Below are positions 16,873-25,086 of a stretch of DNA of 64,000 nucleotides, piece after piece. Position 1 is the stretch's first letter. Each line of letters begins with the position of its first letter. Below the pieces are notes generated by a model. It made no database searches and had not been told where the DNA came from. It worked only from the letters and a program-made list of their open reading frames with translations. A program made the translations under genes and the position numbers. The stretch lies in contig NZ_JACJSG010000006.1 in assembly GCF_014697625.1 (NCBI RefSeq), positions 1-64,000 of the forward strand, in the 5' to 3' direction. The DNA comes from Anabaena azotica FACHB-119. Lineage in GTDB: Bacteria; Cyanobacteriota; Cyanobacteriia; Cyanobacteriales; Nostocaceae.

Positions 16873-18768
16873 ATGGCATCTACTATTCAATCTCTACCTC
16901 AAGAAGTCGTATATCTCATCACCGCAGGCGAGGTCATCGACTCCTTTGCATCTGTGGTACGGGAATTAGTAGAAAATTCCTTAGATGCAGGAGCGACAAG
17001 GATTGTAGTTTACTTATGGCCGCAGCAGTGGCGCATCCGTGTAGCAGATAATGGTTGCGGTATGAATTTAGAGGATTTGCAACAAGCCGCCTCAGCTCAT
17101 AGCACCAGTAAAATTCGCTCTAGTGCAGACTTATGGAAAATTAACAGTCTGGGATTTCGTGGGGAAGCGTTACATAGTTTAACAACTTTAGCCGATTTAG
17201 AAATTATCAGTCGCGCCCCCGAAAGTGTGGGCTGGCGCGTGGTTTATGGTGAAGATGGGAAAGCTATGCAAGTAGAAGCAACTGCGATCGCACCTGGTAC
17301 AGTAGTCACAGTCTCGAATTTATTTGCCAATTGTGCAGCCCGTCGTCATGGCTTACCCGCCACAACACAGCAAATGAAAGCTGTACAAGCCACAATTCAA
17401 CAAATCGCCCTATGTCATCCCCAAACCACCTGGCAAGTTTGGCAAAATGACCGCATTTGGTTCACCATCTCCCCCGCCTCCACTGTAGGGCAATTAATAC
17501 CCCAATTCCTCACCCAAACACGCCCAGGCGACCTACAAGAAGTCAAATTAGAAATACCCAACCCAGTCAATAGTCCACAGTCAATAGTCAATAGTCCACA
17601 GTCAATAGTCAATAGTCCACAGTCAATAGTCAATAGTCCACAGTCAATAGTCAATAGTCCACAGTCAATAGTCAATAGTCCACAGTCAATAGTCAATAGT
17701 CCACAGTCAACAGTCAATAGTCCACAGTCAATAGTCAATAGTCCACAGTCAACAGTCAATAGTCCACAGTCAATAGTCAATAGTCCACAGTCAATAGTCA
17801 ATAGTCCACAGTCATCACTCTCCCTAGTCGTAGGACTACCCGACCGTTGCCACCGCCATCGTCCAGACTGGGTGCGGGTAGCAATTAACGGTAGAATGGT
17901 CAAGTCGCCGGAAATAGAACAGACGATTTTAGCAGCGTTTCACAGAACATTACCACGCGATCGCTATCCTGTGTGTTTTCTGCATCTGACCATTTCCCCC
18001 GACCAAATCAACTGGAACCGCAACCCAGCAAAAACAGAAATTTATCTCAACGATTTAGGTTATTGGCAAGAACAAATTACTCAAGCCATTAACCAAGCAT
18101 TGCGTATCAGTTCCCCCAACATGAAAGAATCTTTGCATACAACCAGAGTTAGTCAATTACTCAAAGCTGCTGAAGAGAAAGGTAATTATAACTTCAATCC
18201 GCAATCAAATACAGCAGATAACAATCAACACTATTTAAAAGCCGTCGCCCAAGTTAGTAACACTTATATAGTTGCTGAACATCCAGGGGGAATGTGGTTA
18301 GTAGAACAGCACATTGCCCATGAGCGAGTATTATACGAACAATTATCAGATAATTGGCAACTCATAGCCGTTGAACCGCCAATTATTCTCTATCAATTGT
18401 CCCCAGCGCAAGTTTGCCAATTACAACGCATAGGTTTAGATATCGAACCTTTTGGGGAACAACTTTGGGCAGTTCGTAGCCTCCCAGCCATGTTACAGCA
18501 ACGTGAAGACTGTGCCGAAGCCATTTTAGAACTCAGTTGGGGGGGAGATTTACAAACAGCCCAAGTTGCTGTTGCCTGTCGTAGCGCCATTCGCAACGGT
18601 ACACCCATGAGTTTACCCCAAATGCAAAAGTTGCTCGATGATTGGCAACGCACTCGTAACCCGCGTACTTGCCCACATGGTCGTCCGATTTATTTATCCT
18701 TGGATGAGTCTGCTTTGTCCCGCTTTTTCCGCCGTCACTGGGTAATAGGCAAGAGTCACGGTATTTGA
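16873..18768 (+). CDS. mutL: DNA mismatch repair protein MutL with an STRR-encoded linker
   Basis: MutL is the GHKL ATPase that couples MutS recognition to strand incision. The ATPase domain shows E31 and N35 in ELVENSLDAGA, DNGCGM at 59-64 and GFRGEAL at 94-100. The C-terminal domain keeps an endonuclease-type motif EQHIAHERVLYE (Asp of DQHA replaced by Glu) and CPHGRP near the end, so it is probably a nicking MutL. The linker at residues about 233-315 is twelve copies of NSPQSIV (two are NSPQSTV, the last NSPQSS). They are encoded by 21-base units, each three STRR heptamers long, and this expansion makes the protein longer. The ATG is chosen from the family N-terminus IQSLPQEVVYLITAGEV. Confidence 0.93.
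   Translation: MASTIQSLPQEVVYLITAGEVIDSFASVVRELVENSLDAGATRIVVYLWPQQWRIRVADNGCGMNLEDLQQAASAHSTSKIRSSADLWKINSLGFRGEALHSLTTLADLEIISRAPESVGWRVVYGEDGKAMQVEATAIAPGTVVTVSNLFANCAARRHGLPATTQQMKAVQATIQQIALCHPQTTWQVWQNDRIWFTISPASTVGQLIPQFLTQTRPGDLQEVKLEIPNPVNSPQSIVNSPQSIVNSPQSIVNSPQSIVNSPQSIVNSPQSIVNSPQSTVNSPQSIVNSPQSTVNSPQSIVNSPQSIVNSPQSSLSLVVGLPDRCHRHRPDWVRVAINGRMVKSPEIEQTILAAFHRTLPRDRYPVCFLHLTISPDQINWNRNPAKTEIYLNDLGYWQEQITQAINQALRISSPNMKESLHTTRVSQLLKAAEEKGNYNFNPQSNTADNNQHYLKAVAQVSNTYIVAEHPGGMWLVEQHIAHERVLYEQLSDNWQLIAVEPPIILYQLSPAQVCQLQRIGLDIEPFGEQLWAVRSLPAMLQQREDCAEAILELSWGGDLQTAQVAVACRSAIRNGTPMSLPQMQKLLDDWQRTRNPRTCPHGRPIYLSLDESALSRFFRRHWVIGKSHGI
17567..17815 (+). repeat. Heptanucleotide-derived 21-bp repeat inside mutL
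   Basis: Twelve tandem 21-base units (CCACAG at 17575, 17596 and every 21 bases to 17806) built from AGTCCAC, AGTCAAT and AGTCAAT heptamers. Units 7 and 9 differ by one base (CAACAG). The reading frame stays open throughout. Confidence 0.95.
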
Positions 18769-18812
18769 TGAGGACGCAGGAGGCAGAAGGCACTTAGAGG
18801 CCATTTATAAAG

Positions 18813-18917
18813 TATAGCAGGGGATAGGTGATAGGGGACAGGTGACAGGTTCAAAACCTGCTTACTATAAAGATTTTGTGATTTTTCAATGTCCTAACCT
18901 ATGTGGCTACTGCTATA
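18813..18917. mobile_element. MITE family G copy, TIR TATAGCAG
   Basis: 105 bases from TATAGCAG (18813-18820) to CTGCTATA (18910-18917), with GGGGACAGGTGACAGG near one end and AAAGATTTTGTGATT inside. AAAG flanks both sides. It abuts the TnpB remnant. Other copies flank the TonB receptor gene (25351-25441, 27726-27823). Confidence 0.7.
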
Positions 18918-19327
18918 AAAGTCAAAATTGTTCTAACTGTGGCAAAAAAGTGCAGAAGGCTCTATCAACTAGAACCCATATTTGTCCTCATTGTGGATTT
19001 ACTGAAGATAGAGATATTAATGCCGCGATTAACATCTTGCAGAAAGGGCTAAGTACCATTAGGCAAACGGGAGCTTATAAGCTTCTGACTTTTCACGTCA
19101 TGTGGAAAAGATAACGACAGACCTAACCCCCCAGCCCCCTTCCCTTGTAGGGAAGGGGGAGCAATTAAAGCCTCTCTCCTTGTAGGAGAGGGGTTTTCCA
19201 GATCCCGTGAAAAGTCAGATAAGCTTGGGGAGTTTGATCCTCTAGCTTTGTTGGAGAAAGGAAAGCGGGGTTACGATTGAACTGTGAACCAAGAATCCTC
19301 GCACCCTCTACGGCGATGGAGTGTCAA
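18918..19327 (+). pseudogene. TnpB (IS200/IS605 family) C-terminal remnant with right end
   Basis: TnpB is the RNA-guided nuclease of IS200/IS605 elements. Only the tail remains: zinc-finger pairs CSNCGKK and CPHCGFTEDRDINAAINILQKG, the latter holding the final RuvC-type aspartate. Upstream TnpB sequence is missing, replaced by the MITE at 18813-18917. A second MITE (19085-19218) interrupts the tail. Removing it and one copy of ATAAGCTT restores a frame reading GAYKLGEFDPLALLEKGKRG and stopping at 19280. The segment 19290-19327 (AATCCTCGCACCC ... GGAGTGTCAA) resembles the conserved right end of cyanobacterial IS605 elements. No tnpA is seen. Confidence 0.85.
19085..19218. mobile_element. MITE with 13-bp TIR and 8-bp target duplication, family E
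   Basis: 134 bases with perfect inverted ends CTGACTTTTCACG (19085-19097) and CGTGAAAAGTCAG (19206-19218). It is flanked by direct repeats ATAAGCTT at 19077-19084 and 19219-19226. It contains a CCCCCTTCCCTTGTAGGGAA-type palindrome. Insertion is into the tnpB remnant. Confidence 0.85.
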
Positions 19328-19531
19328 TCCAGCATAATCACGCTATTTCCGTTGTTACCGCCATCTCGGCTCTATGCCATCAGTTGCCGATCAAGGTCAT
19401 CAATCACTCGATAAATAAACTGCTTCTTCACCTCACCAAAGTTAAAGTGTTCCCGGTTGCCGATGGTTCTATCTGCCCATTGCCGCGCGCTACTCCTATT
19501 GTTTCCAAGTTCTTGAGCGATCGCAGTCCAA

Positions 19532-19727
19532 TCACAAAGGGTTAGCAAATCTAGCATATTGCTCAATATAGAACTCTTTGGGATGTGCGATCGCCTTCAC
19601 TGAATCCAGTTCTTTGAATGCGTGCTTCCATTGGCGCAGGCGAGTAAATTCCGCAGGAATGCCAAAACCACGATACTGTTTCAGCGCCGGCCAGTGTTCA
19701 AACCAAGGATAGAAAGTAAAATCAACT
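19532..19727 (-). pseudogene. Glutathione S-transferase C-terminal fragment
   Basis: Read on the minus strand, the segment encodes DFTFYPWFEHWPALKQYRGF, then GIPAEFTRLRQWKHAFKELD, SVKAIAHPKEFYIEQYARFA and NPL-stop. This resembles the end of cyanobacterial GST-family proteins. There is no N-terminal thioredoxin-like domain or start codon; upstream is TGTAGGGATG-type repeat. A following minus-strand frame (19372-19557, containing DWTAIAQELGNNRSSARQWA) overlaps the end of the fragment and is unassigned. The full GST gene at 27832-28488 is not the same protein. Confidence 0.6.
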
Positions 19728-19838
19728 AAATTGTTAGTGTTAGGGGTGTAGGGATGTAGAGAAATAACACTCTTAAAATTTCTAACACTAACGAAATTGA
19801 GTTGAAAGTGAGGAGTAAAAATTGGATAAAACCACTGA

Positions 19839-19892
19839 GTTCGTAGTAAGGACTTTAGTCTGAGGAAAAGGACTAAAGTCCTTACTACAAAC
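19839..19892. mobile_element. Short palindromic element, family F
   Basis: 54-base near-perfect palindrome: GTAGTAAGGACTTTAGTC, a 10-base loop, and GACTAAAGTCCTTACTAC. The second copy is at 8722-8778. The rest of 19728-20150 holds only repeats, including CGTAGCGTGCCGTAGGC and STRR-like ATTACC units. Confidence 0.65.
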
Positions 19893-20150
19893 TTGATTTA
19901 TCGTAATTCCGAGGGTTAAAGACCCCTACGTCTGTACGTAGCAAATTTTCAGTTGGGGATTTAAACCCCAACTGTTCGCGTAGCGTGCCGTAGGCAAAAT
20001 GTCTTTAATGCGCGAATGCGTGAATGCGCGAATTTTGAATTGTTAATTAGTCCGTTCTACTTAGGTAATTGGTGAAAATTCCTATTCAGTTATTAGTTAC
20101 CTCTTACCAATTACCTAGTTTGCTAAATGACTACTCGAAACTCATCACTA

Positions 20151-21188
20151 CTAAGGTGCAGGATTGGGGAATTGTAAATTTACTGCATCTATTTCTTTTA
20201 AAATTTCTTTACTGAGAACTAAATTTACACTATCTATGTTCTCTTTGAGTTGTTCTAAGGTTGTCGCACCGATAATTGTGCTGGTGACAAACCAACGACT
20301 CCGCACAAAGGCGATCGCTAGTTGTGCAGGGCTGATATTATGGCGTTTAGCAATGTCTACATAGGCCGCAACCGCCTCACTTACCTTTGGTTTAAGGTAG
20401 CGTTGACCAAAGTTTTGAAATAGACTAACTCTAGCCTTCTCTGGTTTGCCATACAAATATTTACCAGTCAAGAAACCAAAACCCAAAGGACTATAAGCCA
20501 GTAAACCAATATTTTCGTAATAAACTGCTTCTGCTAAAGCACCGTCAAATACTCGATTGAGTAAGTTGTAAGCGTTCTGAATGGAAATAACTTTGGGTAA
20601 ACCTAACTGTTTGGCAGTATTACTAAACTGAGTTACTCCCCAAGGTGTCTCATTGCTTAAACCAATGTAGCGAATTTTACCCGCTTTAATGATATCGGCA
20701 AAGGCTTCTAGTTGTTCCACTATGGGTACTGATGGTTTAACCTGGGTGGGATCAAATACTGTCGCGCCGAAACGGGGAACGTAGCGATCGGGCCAATGTA
20801 TTTGATATAGGTCGATGTAATCAGTTTGCAATCTTCTGAGGCTGTCGTCTACAGCTTGTTTAATATTAGCATGGTCAATGGCTTTTGCTCCACCACGTAC
20901 CCATTCAAAGCCTCTACCAGGGCCAGCAATTTTTGTGGCAATAATTAATTTATCTCGTTGTTGATGCTTGAGCCATTCACCAATATATGCTTCTGTTTTG
21001 CCATAGGTTTCCGCACTGGTAGGCACAGGATACATTTCCGCCGCATCAATAAAATTAATTCCTTGAGCGACAGCATAATCTAGCTGTTGATGAGCTTCTT
21101 CAATAGTATTTTGCTTACCATAAGTCATGGTTCCCAAGCAAATATCTGAAACCTTTAAATCACTCTCACCAAGTTGGTTATATATCAT
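20151..21188 (-). CDS. NADP(H)-dependent aldo-keto reductase, Tas-like
   Basis: A 345-residue AKR barrel closely resembling E. coli Tas: CLGTMTYGKQNTIEEAHQQLDYAVAQG, then INFIDAAEMYPVP with catalytic Asp and Tyr, KLIIATKIAGP with the lysine, and YIDLYQIHWPDRY with the histidine. The cofactor-binding end STIIGATTLEQLKENI is intact. It probably reduces aldehydes or ketones in the cytosol; the physiological substrate is unknown. It is monocistronic on the minus strand with a 420-base AT-rich region upstream. Length matches the family and no defect is visible. Confidence 0.9.
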   Translation of the reverse strand: MIYNQLGESDLKVSDICLGTMTYGKQNTIEEAHQQLDYAVAQGINFIDAAEMYPVPTSAETYGKTEAYIGEWLKHQQRDKLIIATKIAGPGRGFEWVRGGAKAIDHANIKQAVDDSLRRLQTDYIDLYQIHWPDRYVPRFGATVFDPTQVKPSVPIVEQLEAFADIIKAGKIRYIGLSNETPWGVTQFSNTAKQLGLPKVISIQNAYNLLNRVFDGALAEAVYYENIGLLAYSPLGFGFLTGKYLYGKPEKARVSLFQNFGQRYLKPKVSEAVAAYVDIAKRHNISPAQLAIAFVRSRWFVTSTIIGATTLEQLKENIDSVNLVLSKEILKEIDAVNLQFPNPAP

Positions 21189-21608
21189 AATCTCCGGTTG
21201 GTTATTCAGTTTAATATAATGAAATTTTGACTTGAATTGGCTAATTTGTGAAGTAAGAATTCAAGAAAATTAAGCTTATTTACAGCAAATAAGATAATAT
21301 ATTGCTCAAGATAATTACTTTCCCTTTGAGCGAAGTCATTAAAATTAGTATTCATCCAAACATTAAGCTACAAAGTATTTATTACAAGAGGATTTTATGA
21401 CTAGCAATAAGCCAAGTTATATGTACAACAAACTCCTTATAACCATATAATACTCTAACTCTATCGAATAACCGTATTTAGCTGTTGTTCATTATTGCAT
21501 AAATCAAAGGGACTGGGAACTGAGGGTTAGGAAATTTAGATTAGCTAATTTTATTGACCAATACCCAATCCCCAGTACCCAATCTCCAATACCCACTCCC
21601 CTCATCCC
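21189..21608. other. Intergenic region, no gene seen
   Basis: AT-rich to about 21540, then degenerate CCCAATA/CCCAGTA heptamers up to the IscB-type fragment. Nothing else is supported. Confidence 0.6.
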
Positions 21609-21827
21609 ATGCCTAAAGTATTAATTCTTGATGCCGATCGCCAGCCTTTATACCCAATTCGCATTAGTCACGCTAGGATTTTGTTGTCACAGGGTAAAGC
21701 GGCGGTATTTCAACGTTATCCATTTACAATCATTCTCAAAGAAACTTTTTCGCAGCCGAGTCTAGAAAAGCTGGGAATCAAAACCACATATATAAAAGAG
21801 GAAAATAAAGAAAATGTCCGTATTTAG
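21609..21827 (+). pseudogene. IscB-type (RRXRR/PLMP) N-terminal fragment
   Basis: 72 codons resembling the N-terminal PLMP/RRXRR domain of IscB-family HNH nucleases: VLILDADRQPLYPIRISHAR, then ILLSQGKAAVFQRYPFTIIL. In complete proteins this leads into a RuvC-HNH nuclease guided by omegaRNA. Here the similarity stops at about residue 55 and the frame runs into the next gene, overlapping its start by 14 bases. No RuvC, bridge-helix or HNH sequence follows. No Shine-Dalgarno precedes the ATG. Most likely a decayed remnant; a domesticated short protein is possible. Confidence 0.65.
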
Positions 21828-22575
21828 TAGACCCCAACCCCCCATATTTAACAGCATCGAAGAAGAACGCCTGCACCGCCAACAACGTCTAGCAGCAGCC
21901 TTCCGCCTGTTTGGAAGGTTTGGTTTTAGCGAAGGAATTGCAGGTCATATTACAGCTCGCGATCCCGAATTTACAGACCATTTTTGGGTAAACCCTTTAG
22001 GAAAATATTTTGGACATATCCGAGTTTCTGACTTGGTATTAGTAAATCGAGAGGGTGATGTAGTTAAAGGCGAGGCATCGATAAATCAAGCCGCTTTTGC
22101 TATCCACTCGCAAATTCATGAAGCTAGACCTGATATAGTCGCGGCTGCTCACGCTCATTCAATTTATGGTAAAGCTTGGTCTAGCTTGGGTCGTCTGCTT
22201 GACCCCCTGACACAAGATGCTTGCGCTTTTTATGAAGACCATGCCTTGTTTGATGATTATACAGGTGTGGTATTAGATACTTCTGAAGGTAAGCGACTGG
22301 CAGAAACTTTAGGTAATAACAAAGCAATTATTTTGCGTAATCATGGCATTCTCACCGTGGGACAAACAGTAGATGAAGCCGCTTTTTGGTACATTACCCT
22401 AGAACGCACTTGCCAAGCTCAACTATTAGCTGAAGCGGCTGGTAAACCAAAACCTATTAGCCACGAAACCGCTAGATTAACTCATGGTCAAGTAGGCACA
22501 TCTAAAGCCGGTTGGTTTAGTTTTCAGCCGCTTTACGATAGGATTGTGCGCGAAGAGCCGGATTTGTTTGATTAG
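21814..22575 (+). CDS. Class II aldolase/adducin family protein
   Basis: A 253-residue zinc-dependent aldolase-fold protein. Signatures include GRFGFSEGIAGHITARDPE, WVNPLGKYF, the metal ligands in AAAHAHS, and RNHGILTVGQTVDEAAFWY with the third histidine. The family includes fuculose-phosphate aldolase and decarboxylases; this cytosolic subgroup has no fixed substrate. Its ATG is inside the end of the IscB-type fragment and has GAGG about ten bases upstream, so the remnant supplies its leader. No other genes follow in the same operon. Confidence 0.88.
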   Translation: MSVFSRPQPPIFNSIEEERLHRQQRLAAAFRLFGRFGFSEGIAGHITARDPEFTDHFWVNPLGKYFGHIRVSDLVLVNREGDVVKGEASINQAAFAIHSQIHEARPDIVAAAHAHSIYGKAWSSLGRLLDPLTQDACAFYEDHALFDDYTGVVLDTSEGKRLAETLGNNKAIILRNHGILTVGQTVDEAAFWYITLERTCQAQLLAEAAGKPKPISHETARLTHGQVGTSKAGWFSFQPLYDRIVREEPDLFD

Positions 22576-22820
22576 GGGTTGGGGATTGGGGAGATGAGGG
22601 AGTAACCCACCCCTAACCCCCCCTCTCACAGATGTAGGTTTTTAATATAGCAGTGAGTAAGGACTGTAAAACTAACGAGAAAATCATTGTTTTATCCACA
22701 AGCCAGTTCGCTCAAGTTACTCAGCACTCCCCACTCAGCACTCTTAAAAGTTGCTGTAAATATATACTCCTGTAAACCTATTGGTTTATAGTATTTATAG
22801 AGTTGAGAGAAATCATTCTG

Positions 22821-23939
22821 ATGCTTGACCTCATGATTCGCCGCTTGATGGCGAAGTGGAGATCATTAATAAATTTTGGTTTTCCCTGGAAAAACCTTTT
22901 ACCTCTTCGCCTAGATTCTCCCCTACCAATCACTGGGGCTTTTGTTACTGGTATTTGTTTAAGCTTGTTATTTGCTGCTTGCTCATCGACACCGACGGCT
23001 AATTCACCTAGTCCTAGTGCAACAGACGTTAGTAATTCTGCGCCTACCGCCGCTAAAGTATTACGCTTTGGCTATCAGAAATCTCATGTTTTATTGAAAA
23101 CAAAAGGTGTATTAGAAAAGCGGTTGTCACCAGAGGGTGTATCTGTTCAATGGATTGAATTTCCGGCTGGGCCGCAATTACTAGAAGCGATGAATGTGGG
23201 GAGCATTGATGTGGGACACGTAGGCGAATCACCACCAATCTTTGCTCAAGCCGCAGGTGCATCATTAACATATATTGCTGGGATTGCGGCTAGTCCTGCG
23301 GGTTCGGCAATTCTTGTACCACAAAATTCTCCGATAAAACAACTGTCAGACCTCAAGGGAAAAAAAGTTGCTTTTCAAAAAGGCTCTAGCGCTCATTTAT
23401 TATTAGTCCAAGCTCTACAAAAAGCGGGATTACAATATACTGATATTGAACCTAAATATTTGCCGCCTGCTGATGCTCGTGCTGCATTTGTTAAGGGTAG
23501 CATTGATGCTTGGGTAATTTGGGATCCCTTCTATGCAGCAGCACAAGAAGCAACAAAAGCCCGTGTCCTAGTTGATGGTACAGGAATTAACAAACAGGGG
23601 GGTTATTATTTAGCTAGTCGTAAGTTTGTGACTGAAAACCCTCAAATCATCAAAGCTACATTAGAAGAAATTCAAAAGTTAGAGTCATGGTCTAAAAACC
23701 ACCGAGAGGAAGTAGCACAAACTCTATCACCTGTGTTAGGAATTGATATTGAAACGATGAGGAAGGCAACTAATAGGCGGACTTTTGGCATTGTACCAAT
23801 TGATGATAATCTGATAAATTTACAGCAATCAGTTGCAGACACATATTATCAGTTAAAGCTGATTCCTAAGCAGGTAAATGTTAGAGAAGCGATGCTCACA
23901 AAAGAACAATACGCTGCTTTTGCTCCATCAGTGAATTAA
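22821..23939 (+). CDS. Aliphatic sulfonate/nitrate-type ABC transporter binding lipoprotein (SsuA-like)
   Basis: A periplasmic solute-binding protein of the SsuA/NrtA/TauA family, 372 residues from the ATG at 22821. The signal segment ends in a lipobox, LLFAAC, so it is probably a lipoprotein. Family blocks are LRFGYQKSHVLLKTKGVLEK, NVGSIDVGHVGESPPIFAQA, LKGKKVAFQKGSSAHLLLVQ and GSIDAWVIWDPFYAAA. The preceding 230 bases contain a fragment of the MITE B insert (22630-22697). No ssuB or ssuC is adjacent, only a collapsed oxidoreductase gene, so an alkanesulfonate cluster may have been broken up here. The start is uncertain; an ATG at 22833 is also in frame. Confidence 0.85.
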   Translation: MLDLMIRRLMAKWRSLINFGFPWKNLLPLRLDSPLPITGAFVTGICLSLLFAACSSTPTANSPSPSATDVSNSAPTAAKVLRFGYQKSHVLLKTKGVLEKRLSPEGVSVQWIEFPAGPQLLEAMNVGSIDVGHVGESPPIFAQAAGASLTYIAGIAASPAGSAILVPQNSPIKQLSDLKGKKVAFQKGSSAHLLLVQALQKAGLQYTDIEPKYLPPADARAAFVKGSIDAWVIWDPFYAAAQEATKARVLVDGTGINKQGGYYLASRKFVTENPQIIKATLEEIQKLESWSKNHREEVAQTLSPVLGIDIETMRKATNRRTFGIVPIDDNLINLQQSVADTYYQLKLIPKQVNVREAMLTKEQYAAFAPSVN

Positions 23940-23941
23940 CT

Positions 23942-24065
23942 AGAACTTACGCAAGTGTCATAATCAAACTAATTGTAGGGTGCGTCAGCCCCAATAATTT
24001 CGTACAAATTCAAGGATTTTCCACATCTGACGCACCCTACCCCATGTGCCAGTTGCGTGAGTCCT
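23942..24065. mobile_element. MITE family A copy
   Basis: 124 bases: left end AGAACTTACGC, right end GCGTGAGTCCT, core GTAGGGTGCGTCAG ... CTGACGCACCCTAC. It is very similar to 57513-57636 in the same orientation. Confidence 0.75.
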
Positions 24066-24155
24066 GACTCTGTGTCTCCGTGTCTCTGTGGTTAATAAAT
24101 CTCCCCACAAAGACACAAGAAAATCTAAAAGTTATTTTTCTATCTGGAACAATTT

Positions 24156-24558
24156 ATGAGCAACCCAACAGAATTATTGAAATCCCGCTATGGTGAGATT
24201 CCTTTTAATCCTGAAATTGTCTGGAATGAGTCTCTGACTACATTATCCCGAAGTAAGCGCAGCCGTGAAGCCGAGATTACCCCAGGCGGCGGTGTTGCAT
24301 CGGGAAACTTATAAATTGGCGGAACAAGAAGATGCGTTGACGCGAAGCGGCTTGTCGTCAGACATCGCTCACTACAACGACATCATCAAAGAGTTCTATA
24401 CTGAGCAAAAGATGAATATCCCTGGCGATTGGTCGGAACATTCTTCTAAGCGCGTAGCTACGGTAGAATCATTGAATGGACGCGTAGACGCAAAGCGGCT
24501 TGTCGCCAGACATCGCTTGCGTGAAGTATTGCATAGCCTTGGTTTCCAGTTGCGTTAG
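24156..24558 (+). pseudogene. Nitroreductase-type NADPH-dependent oxidoreductase, internally deleted
   Basis: The 5' part (24156-24314) reads MSNPTELLKSRYGEIPFNPE, then IVWNESLTTL, as at the start of this family, then shifts frame and stops. In a second frame (24265-24558) the family C-terminus follows: LPQAAVLHRETYKLAEQED, HYNDIIKEFYTEQKMNIPGD, WSEHSSKRVATVESLNGR and LREVLHSLGFQLR. The FMN-binding middle, roughly 150 residues, is missing. The C-terminal part also carries two in-frame copies of a 35-base repeat (24335-24369, 24483-24517). The gene cannot make an active enzyme. Confidence 0.75.
24335..24517 (+). repeat. Two copies of a 35-base protein-coding repeat
   Basis: Copies at 24335-24369 and 24483-24517 match at 32 of 35 positions; shared core AAGCGGCTTGTCG then CAGACATCGCT. 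Each adds residues without breaking the frame (ALTRSGLSSDIA and VDAKRLVARHR). Confidence 0.75.
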
Positions 24559-24726
24559 AGGTGATGCTTCCAGTAGATGGCGCTTTGAATGCTGGAACGT
24601 TTTAAGTCAGTATTAACACTTAACAATATACTGAGGGTGGTAATCGGTAATTGGTAATCGCTAATGGTAAAAACCAATTACCTATGACCTATTACCACCC
24701 AGATCAACCATTAGATTCCACAAGAA

Positions 24727-25086
24727 CTATTTTTTCTTGCTGGTATTCTTATGGCTTTGCTTTCCGGCTTGGGAATGTTGTTCTTTTGTCCCGCCTTGAG
24801 TGTGTTCTTCTTCACCGCTATTTTCTATTTCTTCGGTGTCTTCGTTCTCTTGTTTTTTGCGTCCACCACCATGAGAATGTTTACCACCCTCACGACCGAT
24901 TTCAGCCATATGTTCTCTATCTTGGCTAACGGTTTCGCCACCTTTGCGTCCGGCTTCACGCGCTTCTTCTGAGGTAAACTCGTGAGCAGTACCCTTGGCG
25001 TGTGCGGCTTGTCCACCTTTGCTGGCGATTTCGCGTTGCTTATCTTCATCCATAGAAGCGAAGCCACGTTTACTTGTATCTGACAT
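24727..25086 (-). CDS. KGG-repeat general stress protein
   Basis: A 119-residue, very hydrophilic protein with KGG-type repeats: REIASKGGQAAHAKGTAHEF, EAREAGRKGGETVSQDREHM and AEIGREGGKHSHGGGRKK. A Glu/Lys/Gln-rich tail ends in KKK. This family (bacterial GsiB/con-10-like, LEA-like) is induced by desiccation, heat or osmotic stress and is thought to protect macromolecules. AAGGAG eight bases before the ATG is a strong ribosome-binding site. Monocistronic. The tail is low-complexity and likely disordered. Confidence 0.88.
   Translation of the reverse strand: MSDTSKRGFASMDEDKQREIASKGGQAAHAKGTAHEFTSEEAREAGRKGGETVSQDREHMAEIGREGGKHSHGGGRKKQENEDTEEIENSGEEEHTQGGTKEQHSQAGKQSHKNTSKKK

Noticed and set aside
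17415..17903. Long antisense frame with LLTIDCG repeats opposite mutL
   Set aside because: Mirror of the 21-base repeat on the other strand; the plus-strand MutL protein is unmistakable.
19372..19566. 64-codon minus-strand frame with DWTAIAQELGNNRSSARQWA
   Set aside because: It overlaps the GST fragment, begins inside it in another frame and matches nothing I know; left uncalled.
24751..24972. Plus-strand hydrophobic frame rich in Phe
   Set aside because: Antisense shadow of the KGG stress-protein gene, whose start and ribosome-binding site are clear.
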